Shown one piece after another: positions 1 to 10,800 of a DNA stretch of 64,000 bases. Where the stretch lies: contig NC_133224.1 of NCBI RefSeq assembly GCF_040436345.1, forward strand, positions 13,291,703 through 13,355,702. The letters are read 5' to 3'. Source of the DNA: Pagrus major. Its lineage: Eukaryota; Chordata; Actinopteri; Spariformes; Sparidae. The position numbers and the translations under genes are program-made. Numbering within the stretch: the stretch's first letter is position 1; the number at the start of each line of letters is the position of its first letter. The notes under the pieces were generated by a model. That model was not told the origin of the DNA and did not search any database. It saw only the letters and a list, made by a program, of their open reading frames with translations.

Positions 1-712
1 CAGTGGACTGGTTGGCCCGATATGCAAACTGGTACAGGTCCAGGGAGGAAGGTAGGATGGATTTGATGTGCTGCATGACTAACCGGTCGAAGCACTTCAT
101 GATGATGGGGGTCAGTGCCACGGGGCGGTAGTCGTTGAAGCGCGATGGGGAGGTCTTCTTTGGAACCGGGATGATGGTGGTGTTCTTGAAGCAGGTGGGG
201 ACAACGGCTTGGCTCAGAGAGGTGTTGAAGATGTCTGTGAGGACATCTGTGAGCTCCTCTGCACAGACCTTCAGCACACGACCAGGAATGTTGTCAGGTC
301 CTGCAGCTTTGCGAGCGTTGATCCTGGAGAGGGATCTCCTCACGCTGGCTGGAGACAGGGATAGCACCTGGTCATCTGGAGGGGGTGTTGTCTTCTGTGC
401 AGGTGTGGTGTTGTCGGCTTCAAACCGTCAAAAGAAGTGGTTCAGATCGTTCAGCAGAGTGATGTTGTTGTCACAGGTCTGTGGTCGAGGTTTGTAGTCC
501 CTGATGGTCTGTAACCCCTGCCACAGGCTCCTTGTGTCTCTGCTGTCGGTGAAGTGGTGGGTTATCCTGTTGCTGTACTGCCTCTTTGCAAGTCTGATGC
601 CACGGGACAGGTTGGCTCTTGCTGATCTCAGACCAGCCTCATCACCTGCTCTGAAAGCAGCGTTCCGGGCTTTCAGTAACCGATGGACTTCCCCCGTCAG
701 CCATGGTTTCTG
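1..712 (-). mobile_element. L2-like LINE, reverse transcriptase N-terminal fragment
   Basis: Read on the minus strand this encodes the region before and at the start of an L2/Maui-type LINE reverse transcriptase. The pre-RT stretch has LLKARNAAFRAGDEAG and RLAKRQYSNRI, followed by a [11 protein letters not shown]-type motif, a PVPKKTSP motif and [20 protein letters not shown]. The same motif order occurs in the fuller LINE at 43.3-46.5 kb, which supports the family call. The fragment runs off the left edge of the window, so the catalytic part lies outside. The frame changes once near position 430. At about 712 the reading passes without a stop into an unrelated L1-type reverse transcriptase. 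It is a dead relic rather than an active copy. Confidence 0.8.
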
Positions 713-1436
713 AATTTCTGTAATCTGAATTCCTAAATATGTGAATTTCTCTGGAGATATACTAAAAGGGAGGTTCTGCAACCAGGAAATTTTCTGTACA
801 TGCACGGGCATTAGCTCGCTTTTATTCCAATTTATTCTATAACTGGAGAAGGTCCCAAATGAGTTGATTTTATCGAGTATCTGCGGAATCGTGACTTGTG
901 GCTGAGAGATAAATAACAAAACATCATCAGCATATAATGAAATTTTATTTATAGATTTTTGTGTATTATAACCATGAATTAAAGGGTCTGAGCGGATACT
1001 CCCGGCAAGGGGTTCGATTGCTAAAGCAAAAATCAAGGGAGATAGAGGGCACCCTTGTCTCGTTCCTCTATATAGATTAAAACGGGGGGACAATATTTGA
1101 TTTGTGAGTATCTGTGCACAGGGGTTGTTATTGAGAAGCTTTACCATTGAAATAAATTTTTCTCCAAAATTAAATCTCTTTAAAATTTCAAACAGATAAG
1201 GTCACTCGCCTTGGTCAAATGCCTTCTCTGCATCGAGTGACAGAATGGCTAGCTCTTCTTTCGGTCTATTAGTAAAATAAATGATGTTAAATAATCATCT
1301 AAGGTTGAAAAAAGAATTTCTACCTGGTATAAAACCAGTCTGGTCTGAATGCACTAATTTATCTAAAAAGGGGCTCAATCTATTAGCCACATTTTTTGAA
1401 AATAATTTCCTATCCTGATTTAACAGAGAAATAGGA
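713..1436 (-). mobile_element. L1-clade LINE ORF2 fragment (RT domain)
   Basis: The minus strand encodes part of an L1/Tx1-type reverse transcriptase. Visible motifs are SDQTGFIPGR, then (after a break near 1,150-1,200) RGTRQGCPLSPLIFALAIEPLA and the catalytic YADDVLLFI, followed by the L1-type thumb start FTYLGIQI. Frame breaks and a stop separate the upstream and downstream parts. The segment ends abruptly at about 1,436 against plus-strand L1 5' sequence, and at about 713 against an L2-like LINE, so it is a truncated, rearranged copy. The family call rests on the RT motif spellings, which differ clearly from the L2-like elements. Confidence 0.8.
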
Positions 1437-1850
1437 CGAAAAGGGGGGCGCTGTTGGACACTGAGCATGTAGGACGTGTCTCCCTTTTGCTCCGCAAGTT
1501 TGTGTTTATTTTAACTTTTTAACACAGTTTCTTTTCATTAGTTTGGCCGGTACACAATTGTGACAAGTACTTGGTCAGTCTCGGTGTGTTTTTGGGGAAT
1601 TTCAACCGACAATGGCAGCTGCACGTGGAAACTCGGCTCGCACAGGCCGTGCTAAGGCTTCTCCCTCGACTGAGCCCGCATCTCCGCCGAAGGTGGTCAC
1701 CAACCCCGAGTGTGCGCCCAATTTGGATAACCTCCGGGCTATGTTAGACCAGTTGAAAGGGGACATTTGTTGCAAAATAGACTCGCTGTCTTGCGAGCTC
1801 CGAGTGGACATTTCTTCGGTGAGAGAGGAGCTTATAGAGAGGAGCTCATA
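1437..1850 (+). mobile_element. L1-like LINE 5' end (5'UTR and start of ORF1)
   Basis: The plus strand opens with GC-rich leader sequence and then a reading frame from 1,612 (MAAARGNSARTGRAKAS...). It continues through a Pro/Ser-rich stretch into a short amphipathic coiled-coil segment (LRAMLDQLKGDICCKIDSL...DISSVREEL). This resembles the N-terminus of fish L1-type ORF1 proteins, with a disordered basic start followed by a coiled coil. After about 1,845 the sequence becomes AT-rich and the similarity stops, although the frame stays open to 1,971. It lies head-to-head with the minus-strand L1 ORF2 fragment, an inverted arrangement that could come from an aberrant or twin-primed insertion. No RRM or C-terminal domain follows, so this is a fragment. 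Confidence 0.5.
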
Positions 1851-2370
1851 TAAAATATATGACGCTGGTAATGCTATGGTAAATATAGTTGTTATTCACC
1901 AATGGGTTAATGTTTATTTTGTAATGTTGATAATTCAATTTAGATTTGACACATTGTACACACACAAATAAATGTACATGTTTGATAGATTTGAACCAAA
2001 ACAGACTTTAATGCATGAACACCTGGTGACGCAACCAGGAAATACTCCGAAAGCTAGACCATCCCATTTAACAACGGTGGACCAGCCTTCTCTCCGAAGG
2101 ACCCGGCCTTCTTGGACCGCAAAGGCCGCGTCCTTGAAGGATGCTACAGGAAAAGGCGGCAGCAGCAGCACCACCAGTAAAGAAACCTGAACCCACTGTG
2201 AGGTGGAAAAAGAGAGACATAGATGGAAACGTAATCTATGCAAGGTCAAGACCAAGCAGGAATCGGCCAAATCAGGGTCAGTATTGTGTTTTCAATCAAG
2301 ATATTTTGATCATCTAGATTGTTTAGCCACTTTTGAGTTTATCACTGAGTAAGGTTTTTTTTTTTTTCTG

Positions 2371-2868
2371 GTAGAGCTGGTCACGGTCAGAAGACTGATC
2401 CTCCATCCGTGGCTCCTTCCAGGCTGGGAGCTGATTGGTAGCCGGAAATGGGCCGTGGCTATATAAGACCCAAGATGGCGTCGGAGACGGGCAGAGAGGC
2501 AGAAGTCCGCACACTCCTCAGCATCCAACCAGCCACACCAGAGCATTTTGTACTCTTTCTTTGTAGGGGTGGACTGCCATTTTGGTTTATCTGATTTCTC
2601 CTGTGTTTGGTCAGTCAAGGGTCAGCCTTTGTTCTTGAGTTCTTTTTGTTTCTCGGCAGGTCAGTTGTTCTCCTGAGTTAGATTCCTCTTTTGTTTGTTG
2701 TGTTGGCCTGGGTCCACCCTGAAGTCCTTAAGTAACCTTCAGTTTATGTTGTAACAATAAATCCTTTTTCTACTTCTTTAAGTTTGCATCCTGGTGGCTG
2801 CTTGGGTCTTGGGGAGAATGGGGCTTCATCATGTTGCCTCCCAGTCACCCCTGGATGGGGCGTAACAC
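2371..2868 (+). mobile_element. Possible solo LTR or LTR-like insertion
   Basis: This non-coding block sits between unrelated flanks. It has a clear TATA motif (CTATATAAG, about 2,459-2,467) about 300 bases upstream of a polyadenylation signal (AATAAA, 2,757-2,762). It ends in GGGGCGTAACA, like the well-supported LTR at 5,888-6,511, which ends GGCCGTAACA. That order of promoter, poly(A) signal and CA end is what an LTR shows. I could not find a matching TGTTA-type start or a target duplication, so the left boundary is a guess and the call is weak. Confidence 0.35.
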
Positions 2869-2902
2869 CAATTAACGTTATTCTGTAAGAGTTTTTATTT
2901 AG

Positions 2903-5759
2903 ATCTAAGGAACAGGCAATTTTTCAAGGTATATTCATTGCCAAGGACGAAGACGTTTCGAGATATGTGGACCGCATACACAAGACCACCAAACATGTAA
3001 AATTGCAGACTACAATAACCTCCTACTGAAGGGTTTGTTTAGGTGAGTCTTTGGACATTTCCATCAACCATTTTCCATGGTTTAGGTCTCTGGAAGAGGT
3101 GTTTGTGGAAGGGAATGGTCAGCAGCCAGAGAGACCTCCCAAAGATCCACCAGCAAGGTAGACGAGGAGGGACTGGAGCTTGCGGTGTGTCGGCATGGTG
3201 TGCTGCTCCGTGCTTTAAATATGTACAGGGGAGAAATTTTTGCTTATCCCCCTGTACCTGCAAGAACAGCTGGCCAGTAGGCAAATAACTGTTTTCTGCA
3301 TGGATGTGACCTGCAAATATTGGCCCTACCTCCAAAAAGTTGCAAAAAGCTGTCCAGAGCTCCAGCAACTACTCCGCATGAAAACATTCCTTTCGGTATT
3401 TCAATCCAAAGCCCATGATTTCAAATGTGAGGTAAGGAAAAATGAACATGTGATAGAATCACTTAATCTGCACATGAATGTCAACATCTGTTCAGCTTGG
3501 TTGTTGTTTTTTTGTATTTTCAACCAGGTGAAATGGAGTGGGGTGTATCAGGAAGGGGCTGGATCAACACTTGGCGAAGAGGTTGAGCAGTGCAATGCCT
3601 TCCTCTCTAGGATTGCAGTGACCACCAAACACATGTCAAAAGCTGGTGAGATGACCACATACTACACTAGTTAGATCACATGTATAACAAATAAGGGTTA
3701 TAATGGTTACATTAGATTTTCTGTGTTTGCAGGACGCACAGACATGCTGACTCTCATGGCCATGCCCTGGAATCAGCAAAAGTTTGATAATTTGGCCACC
3801 TCACTGTCCCACAGATATCACAAGGTAATGACATCAGTTATGTTTTTTAAGATGTTCACAATTCTGTGTTATCAATAATGTGTTTCTTGTTATCTCTGAC
3901 TGTTTGTTATTGTAGACCACAAAAACTCTGCAAAACCAGCAGCAGAATCTGGAGTCCATGAAAGCTCAACTGGCAGTGACAGAGAGCCAATTGGAAGACT
4001 GGGTCAACGATGTCAAAGAGTGGGCAGAAGGTGATGAAATGATAACTGACAAGACATTTAGTCATGAATAATACATTCATCTTAGTTGTCTCAGAATTAT
4101 AAATAACACTATTGTAAAACTCTTCATTCACTAATTTTCGTGAAGCATTTCTGAACGCGGCAAATGCTTCAAAATGAGATGAAATTGTACTGTTACTGTA
4201 AGTTATTCAAAGTAAATAGCAACCCACGTATTTCTTCACAGCAACAACAAAAACAACAACAACAAATGATGCTGATGCCTTGGCCAGCAGAATAGAGGTG
4301 CTGGTGGCAAGTGCAAGTGTCTTTACAGAGACAACGACGGCAACAAAGGTCGTGCCAGGATCCACCGCAAGATCAGGGAGTAGAAGGGGATCCTGACCTC
4401 TGTTGTGGACCAATACAACCGAACAGTTGTGAAACAGAACAGTTGTGAAATAGAGTGGCCATGGCAGCTACCACACAGTGGTATGTACACTAGTCTGTTG
4501 TCTACTTTCAACAAATCTGACAGATAATGACCACAAAACCAATGCCCTCAAATGAGGACCTGTTACCCCATAGGACTTCAGACATTGTTTGAATGTTGCT
4601 CCTTAATACAGTAGATATGACTTAAGTCTTTGTCAAAATTGCATTCCAGACTCTGTTGATCTAAGGACCAAGAGAAGGGCATTTGACACGATTGTGGCAG
4701 TAAAGAGACTTCAGGAGGAGAAGAAAATACTTGTTGCGGAGATGGACCACCACTGGAAATGGCTTTCAAGTCGTGAAAATGCCTTGAAAGAGTTGTCCTG
4801 CCTGCTTTCTAGTGAGACAATTCAAATGATGTATTTAAATATTATATTGCATACACAACGTGCGCAACAACGATGACTGGTTGTACGAAAGTGTGACTAG
4901 GTCACTGCAGTATCTTTCAGTGCCCCCTGGAGGCTACCAGTGGTACTGTCCCTTTAATTGGTTATGTTTCCTTTATTACTCAGGCATAGTTCAGTCACCT
5001 ATAGAGGGGCCTAATCCCACATGTTCTCCATAGGAGTCGGTTTGACTCTCCACCTGACAGAGTAACAGCCTGTATGCGTTCATGAAGAATGCAAGTTGAA
5101 TTTCTCTATCATTGATGGATAATTTCTATATATTTATGTTACTTTGGCAATGTTTCAGTAATATGCCTGTAGTATTCCTGTATTTTTCCTGTAACGTTCT
5201 GATAATAATTTCTGTGAGATATTTCAGCTTAGATTGTGATTTCATTTCCTTTCATTTCTTTCTTCATTGCATACAACATGTTGTGCATCAGTTTATTAGT
5301 ACAAATTACTGATATTCCATTCCTTGTATTCTGTTTTCAGCAACCATACCTACCTGTACATACTCTGTGCTTATCGGGAACCTGAATAAACGTTGTTAAA
5401 CATATACCTGCCTACCGTGTCCTTATCGACACCCCACAGTAGATAGTCAAACTCCTAAATCCTGATCCAGCCACCTACCTCATCCTTCAAACAGTCCTTC
5501 ACACTGGTGATAAAGTAACTAATGTAGGCCTTATCTTATTGTGTTCTCCTTTTAAGATTCGTTGTGTGACCTCAGTGAAGAGGGGTTAAAAGGCCTGCAG
5601 AGCATCATCCTCCGAAAGCGGCGGAACATCCGAGAGAAGAAGGTGCACGCCAGAGACTGCTATCTGCAAGTTTTGTCTGGAGCAGAGAACATGAGCTTCT
5701 TGCACATTGGTGACGATTTTGACAGTGACTCAGACATTTCTGATGATGATGCACTGTAA
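2903..5759 (+). pseudogene. KDZ-family transposase gene, intron-containing and decayed
   Basis: Blocks of a KDZ (Kyakuja-Dileera-Zisupton) transposase occur in order on the plus strand. They are QGIFIAKDEDVSRYVDRIHK (about 2,923), ELAVCRHGVLLRALNMYRGE (about 3,178), FCMDVTCKYWPYL (about 3,294), FQSKAHDFKCE (about 3,401), then NQEGAG-like and TLGEEVEQCNAFLSRIA motifs (about 3,570). RTDMLTLMAMPWNQQKF (about 3,736), two coiled-coil blocks, and a C-terminus with an acidic tail ending in a stop at 5,757-5,759 follow. Gaps at 3,433-3,527, 3,645-3,732 and 3,824-3,915 have GT...AG ends, so the gene carried spliceosomal introns. Damage is clear: one extra C near 3,250 shifts the frame, a frame break lies near 4,322, and an in-frame TAG replaces a Glu codon near 4,380. 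A 670-bp stretch at 4,870-5,540 that ends after an AATAAA may be an intron or an inserted LTR. KDZ proteins are DDE-type transposases common in fish and fungi. Confidence 0.8.
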
Positions 5760-5887
5760 TTGACACTGTCTCAGCCTCCACTTGTTAATGGATCTGGACT
5801 TACTGACCAGAGCAGGTGCAGCTGGGGAATAATCCTATCCAGCACCCAGACCATCAGTACTGGTGCCCACAGGGCACTCTTTGTTTG

Positions 5888-6511
5888 TGTTACGTGTGGC
5901 CAATATCAGTACACTATGTGTGTGTGTGTGTCCTCTGTCTCCGCCCTGCTCTGCCTTCCTGAGCTCAGGTGCTGGCAATCACCTGAGCAGGGTTAAAGGA
6001 GGCAGCAGCAGGGCGGCTCTCTCTCTCTCATTACAGGTGTGGTGCCAGAGGAGGGAGGTGGCGCTGGCTGCGCAGTCTTTTACAGTGTTTCCTTTGTTCC
6101 TGAGTTGAGTTTGGCTTCAGTTCCCCGGCCTGTTAGAGTGCCAGGGCTTTGTTGTTTTAACTTGGGTTTGAGTTCCCGGTAGTCCTGTTTTCGTACCCTT
6201 CTTGTTTTCCCCCCATAGGTTAGTTGTTTTGGTTAGGCAGCTTTAGTCGGGAGGAGCCCCCGGATACGACGGTCGTGGCTGGCTGGTCTGGGCTCTCTTC
6301 CCTCCTTTTGTTCAGTTTGGCCAGGAACTCCTGCCCTTTTCTTTTGTTTGGTTATTTTCTTCTCGGGACTTGTTGTGTTCGGCTACGGCCGTTTTGCTGA
6401 GTTGAATAAATAAACAAATTCTAATTGACTGTGCTGAGTCGGCGTCCTTCCTATATGTTACTGGCCTCTTTGTGTTCGAGTCTTTGTTTTGTTTACTTCG
6501 GGGCCGTAACA
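5888..6511 (+). mobile_element. Solo LTR with 5-bp target-site duplication
   Basis: This 624-bp block starts TGTTACG and ends CGTAACA, a 7-bp perfect terminal inverted repeat with TG...CA ends. It is flanked on both sides by the identical pentamer GTTTG (5,883-5,887 and 6,512-6,516), as expected for integrase-mediated insertion. Near its 3' end it has tandem AATAAA signals (AATAAATAAACA, about 6,403-6,415) and a GT-rich tail. No coding sequence is inside, so it is a solo LTR left by recombination between two LTRs. A 5-bp duplication fits Gypsy-, BEL- or Copia-like elements, and the LTR alone does not say which. It lies 128 bp beyond the KDZ transposase stop codon. Confidence 0.75.
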
Positions 6512-6760
6512 GTTTGTTTTAGGTGATTGTTAACGTTCTTATTTGTGTGTAAGATGAATTCATAGCACATTGCTATTAGATTACATTGCCTATATTAGGT
6601 TATGCAGGTTACAAACAATGCAAAAAGGTTTTACCATATGGAAATGTCTTTCAACTTCAAGGAGTTGCAATGTTAGACTACATGTATTAATTGTAGCCAT
6701 TCAGTATTGAGCCAGTAGGCTATGTGTCTGGTTGCCAGAGTAATAACTGCCCCCTCTCAC

Positions 6761-7065
6761 TTTAAAGGGGCACTATGTAGTTTTGGATTTGTAACGTGCA
6801 CAATATTATCAAGGTAATAATACAAATTCAGAAATATATTTTTTTTCCATAACTGAATAAACAAGCTGTTCTCAGAGGAAAATAAGCCCCCCAAAACAAG
6901 GTGGCAGGGTCTGCCTAATATAAACAAAGTGAAACAGTGTGAAATTGTCCTTTAAGGTAGGTTTGTTCATTCTGTCGTGAGTTTGTTTAGTTAGTTGGTT
7001 TAGGCATAAAAAAAAACACCAGTCAAAGAATATATCTTCCCCAAAATTACATGGTGCACCTTTAA
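6761..7065. mobile_element. Small non-autonomous inverted-repeat element (MITE)
   Basis: The ends form an imperfect inverted repeat. The left end reads TTTAAAGGGGCACTATGTAG and the right end, reverse-complemented, reads TTAAAGGTGCACCATGTAAT. The interior is non-coding. Part of the interior (the CATAACTGAATAAACAAGC block near 6,847) recurs near 59,276, indicating a dispersed family. The target duplication is unclear, so the superfamily is left open. Confidence 0.6.
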
Positions 7066-7293
7066 TGAAAACTTGATACATCTGATAAAAAGTCCTCACC
7101 AGCTACAGTAGTGAGGGGTGCATATTTGTTCACAATATTCATCACATGTTGCCTGACATGCACTTCTTACCAACTAGAAAACATAAAACACGTTTCTTAT
7201 AAATTAAAAATATATTTAACTCAGGTAAAAATGCTCAAAAACTGCTGGCTTTAATATAGTTGTGCTCGTTATTATTGATTAGTTGTTATTGAT

Positions 7294-7545
7294 ATGTCTG
7301 CGATGGAGTCGAGCCTTCACAACATGTCCGAAAAGGAAAGGATGAAGAGGAATTTGAATACTGCCGAAGCCTTGAAGATGTTTCATAACTTGGACAGTGG
7401 TGATTCTGATGGAGGGGATCCATCAGAGCTCGGAAATGAAAGCGATCGTTCCTGGCTACACGAGACCACCTCCTCAGAGAGTGATTCAGAGTCTGTACCA
7501 AGGAAAAAGAGACCACGTCATCGCGTGTTTAATTTTAGCCAATAG
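7294..7545 (+). CDS. Unrecognised 83-residue acidic Ser/Asp-rich ORF
   Basis: An open frame starts at ATG 7,294 (with MSEKERMKRNLNTAEAL downstream) and stops at 7,545. It encodes an N-terminal charged helix, then an acidic Ser/Asp/Glu-rich segment (SGDSDGGDPSE, SSESDSES) and a basic cluster PRKKRPRHR near the end that could be a nuclear localisation signal. Composition and layout resemble the disordered N-termini of piggyBac-type transposases, but no catalytic domain follows and similarity is not firm. It lies just outside the left arm of the inverted duplication (which starts at about 7,603), so it is present once. It could equally be a chance or relic frame. Confidence 0.3.
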   Translation: MSAMESSLHNMSEKERMKRNLNTAEALKMFHNLDSGDSDGGDPSELGNESDRSWLHETTSSESDSESVPRKKRPRHRVFNFSQ

Positions 7546-10500
7546 GATCCCCCCATGTGACTCTGGCAACCAATCGGATTTAACAGCACATTTCCGCCGG
7601 TTAAGCACTTTGTACATGACAATAAAGGGATATTCTGATGAAATGTTTCAGGGCATCTTACTGGATGACTTTATGTAACAGCCTCATCTCTAATCATACT
7701 GATGTCAGTCAGATTGAAGAAATATTGTCCATGTTACCACAATGTATGGGTGAACACAACATAATGAACACCTCTTCAGTGTATTGCTGTTGTCGTGGCT
7801 CATTCTCCAGGCTAGTAATCGAAACACTAGTTTAGTGGCCAAATGCTCTCTTCTTCCAGCTGCACGTGGACATTAAAGATCATTCAGGCTACACATCACA
7901 TTGACATAAAGCCTACATGAAGTGACACCAGAAACATGTGGCTGTTCCTAAATAAAGCGAAAACATCAACATTTTGGGGGAAAAAACCTTCTGTCCAACA
8001 CTGAGGTAAGAAACGTGTCTCTACAGAGCTGGATTAAGGAAGTGATTAGCCTAGCTTAGCATAAAGACTGGAAGCATAGGCAAACAGCTTGCAAAAATAC
8101 AGCTACCAACACCTCTAAAGCTCACAGTTTATTTGTTGAACGTGTCTAAAAAGAAGTGCAAAAACAACTATGTGTGGAGTTAGCCAACGTCTTGTAGCTA
8201 GTTCTTCACTAACAACAGGAGCTCTTCTGTAGCATCTCTGGCTGCAGTGCAGGTTTCCACACATGATCAGTGAGCACAGACTGTGGCTTTGTTATCTGTT
8301 CGAATTTTTTTATAGATGAAAAGCCGAGTCAATAATCATGGTCAGTGATGAATGAGTGTAACTGGCCAGCCTCCAAACATCTAAACCCAAATTGGGAGAG
8401 CAAACCTAATCAGGATATCTGATCTTTCCCCAGAAAACATTTCATTTCTTTCATTCTAGTGAATTTATGGAGGTATTTTGTTGCAGTAATGTGGAGTCAG
8501 GAGGACTGGGTGGAGAAATGGGATTTTCAGAAGAATCTGGAGGGTTGGCAAGTAGCTACATCTACAAACACTGTATGAAAAGTAAATGAAGGAGAAAAAC
8601 ACAGTAATCAAAGACAGTGGATCCTGCAGGACCATTGTGTCCAAAAAAACAGCAAGCTAGATTTCATTAAAGTAGAAAAGCAGCCTGGACTGATCATACT
8701 GATGCTTCTCCTGACACCTTGGCAGCTAAATGAAGCTACTAACCAAAAGTTCTGTCGGATAAATAAGAGTTAGGATCAATACCAGTGTATGAAGCACTGT
8801 TACAGCATAATGTCTGTCTGTCTGTCTGACCCTGTGCCAGGGAAGTTAATGCCAAGTTGTTTCATTAAGTTGTTTCTTAATGATTTGTTACAACACAAAT
8901 CTCATCGGCCTCGCTTTTATCATGTCAGTAGAGCTGTACTGTCCTTACACTCACTAATATGTGTTTTCCACTGTCAAAAGTTCAGACTGTGAGACACTCA
9001 GTGTGTGTCAGCTGGCCGCCCTGTTAAATGACGTGGTCATTACTAAGCTTTAGTCTGGGTCTCTATTTGTATTTTTTATGCTAATCGAGGCTAATCATAT
9101 CCTGACTCAAACAAACATGAGCTCAAGATCAATCATCTCATCTTCCTCTCAGAAAGAAAGCAAATAAGCTCATTTCTCAAAATGATTAAAGGTCCAGTGT
9201 GTAGGATTTAATGGCATCTAACTATGAGGTTGCAGATTGCAACCAACTGAATACCCCTCCTCTCACCCCGGGACTTTAAACTATTATAAGTTGAGATAAA
9301 AACAAACACCAACAGCTTACATTCAATTTGAGACTGGTACATTTAATGATAACCTGGACATCAATAAGAGTACACATCATATTTCTCAGGGACATCAGAG
9401 TAACTGTTACCTCATACTATGTCTATATGCTATCTAACACAGGCTAATGCTCAGCAATATAAGAAAAAAAGGGAAAAAAATACAGAAACAGAAAATAATG
9501 ATGAACTCTGCAGTCACACGGTGTGTTACGTCCCTGACAGCCCTCTTTATTCTGCATCTTATCATGGATTAAACACTGAGAGACATTATTATTGAGGTTA
9601 AGATAGCGCTGCTCTTTATAGTTAAAAGCATTCTGAACACTGTTTAGCCCATGCCTTGCCCGTAGCCCCATGTCTGCAGATACTGTAATGCAAGTGAGTA
9701 GCTGCTAATGCACTTAACATGTTATCAACCAGCAAAGTACTCCATTCTGTTGAACACTGGTGGTGAATCATCAGTGTGTAAATCTCCAAACCTAAAGGAC
9801 CTCCTGACTGACGTTCAAAGAGCTGCTCTCATGAGTCATGCAAAGAACAATTATTGGATCATTTACAGCAGAAACAAAACCATAACTTTGAGAAGCACTA
9901 CAATATAAATCTGCAGCATACACACATCAGGGACATATCTTTCAGTTTTAGATAGACTTACCGAGCTGAGGAGGATCCGGTGTGTCTTTTCAGTGCATGC
10001 AAACCTCTGAGAAGTGCTTACAGCTCATATAAAAGGCTCTCTTTCATACCCCGGCAGTAGATCACATGATGGGGACAATCATATTGGCGCTGAACCTTGT
10101 GGTTCCCAAGACCCACTTGCCCCAGATCTGAACAACATTGATAGAGCTGAATTTATCCAAACGGGGACAGCAACAACACCACAGGCTTATACCCAATGAA
10201 GTAATGTCAACTTTAAACAAGATGTGTGCCCAATGACAGAACATGGCATATTATAGGATATAAACTGAATGAGCCGAACAGTATGCCTCTGGTAGAATAC
10301 TGTGTGTCAGTTAGGCTGGGGTAATCTGATTAAACACAAATTAATTTAGGAATATGTACAATATAAATTAAAATATTAAAAGCCTTAAAGGAACAGTTCA
10401 CCCAAACATTTTAATTCAGTCATTACTGTTACCAACTGACACAGTGAATTCGAGGCTTTCGGGGCCCCTGATGGTTGAGGGGGTCTGTGAGTATCTGGCC

Positions 10501-10800
10501 TCGGTACTGTCTGAAATAATTATAAAAGATTCCTGTGAGCTTTACATACACAACAATACTTTCAGTGGTTAATTAGAATAAATGCAGTGTAAACATCATC
10601 ACTTGGTTGAGCAGGTTACTTTTCAGACACAATGATTGTCGCCAAGTTCATTATAAATGATATGAACAGTTCCTTCAAAGCTCCTATTGATCCTTAAAGG
10701 AAAGCTGTCAGTTATTGCAGTGTAAATGTCCTGAGGATCAGTCCTTGCTCCTGCAGCTCTGCAGTGGATCACAGCCGCGCTGCTACGTCGACTGCTGAGT

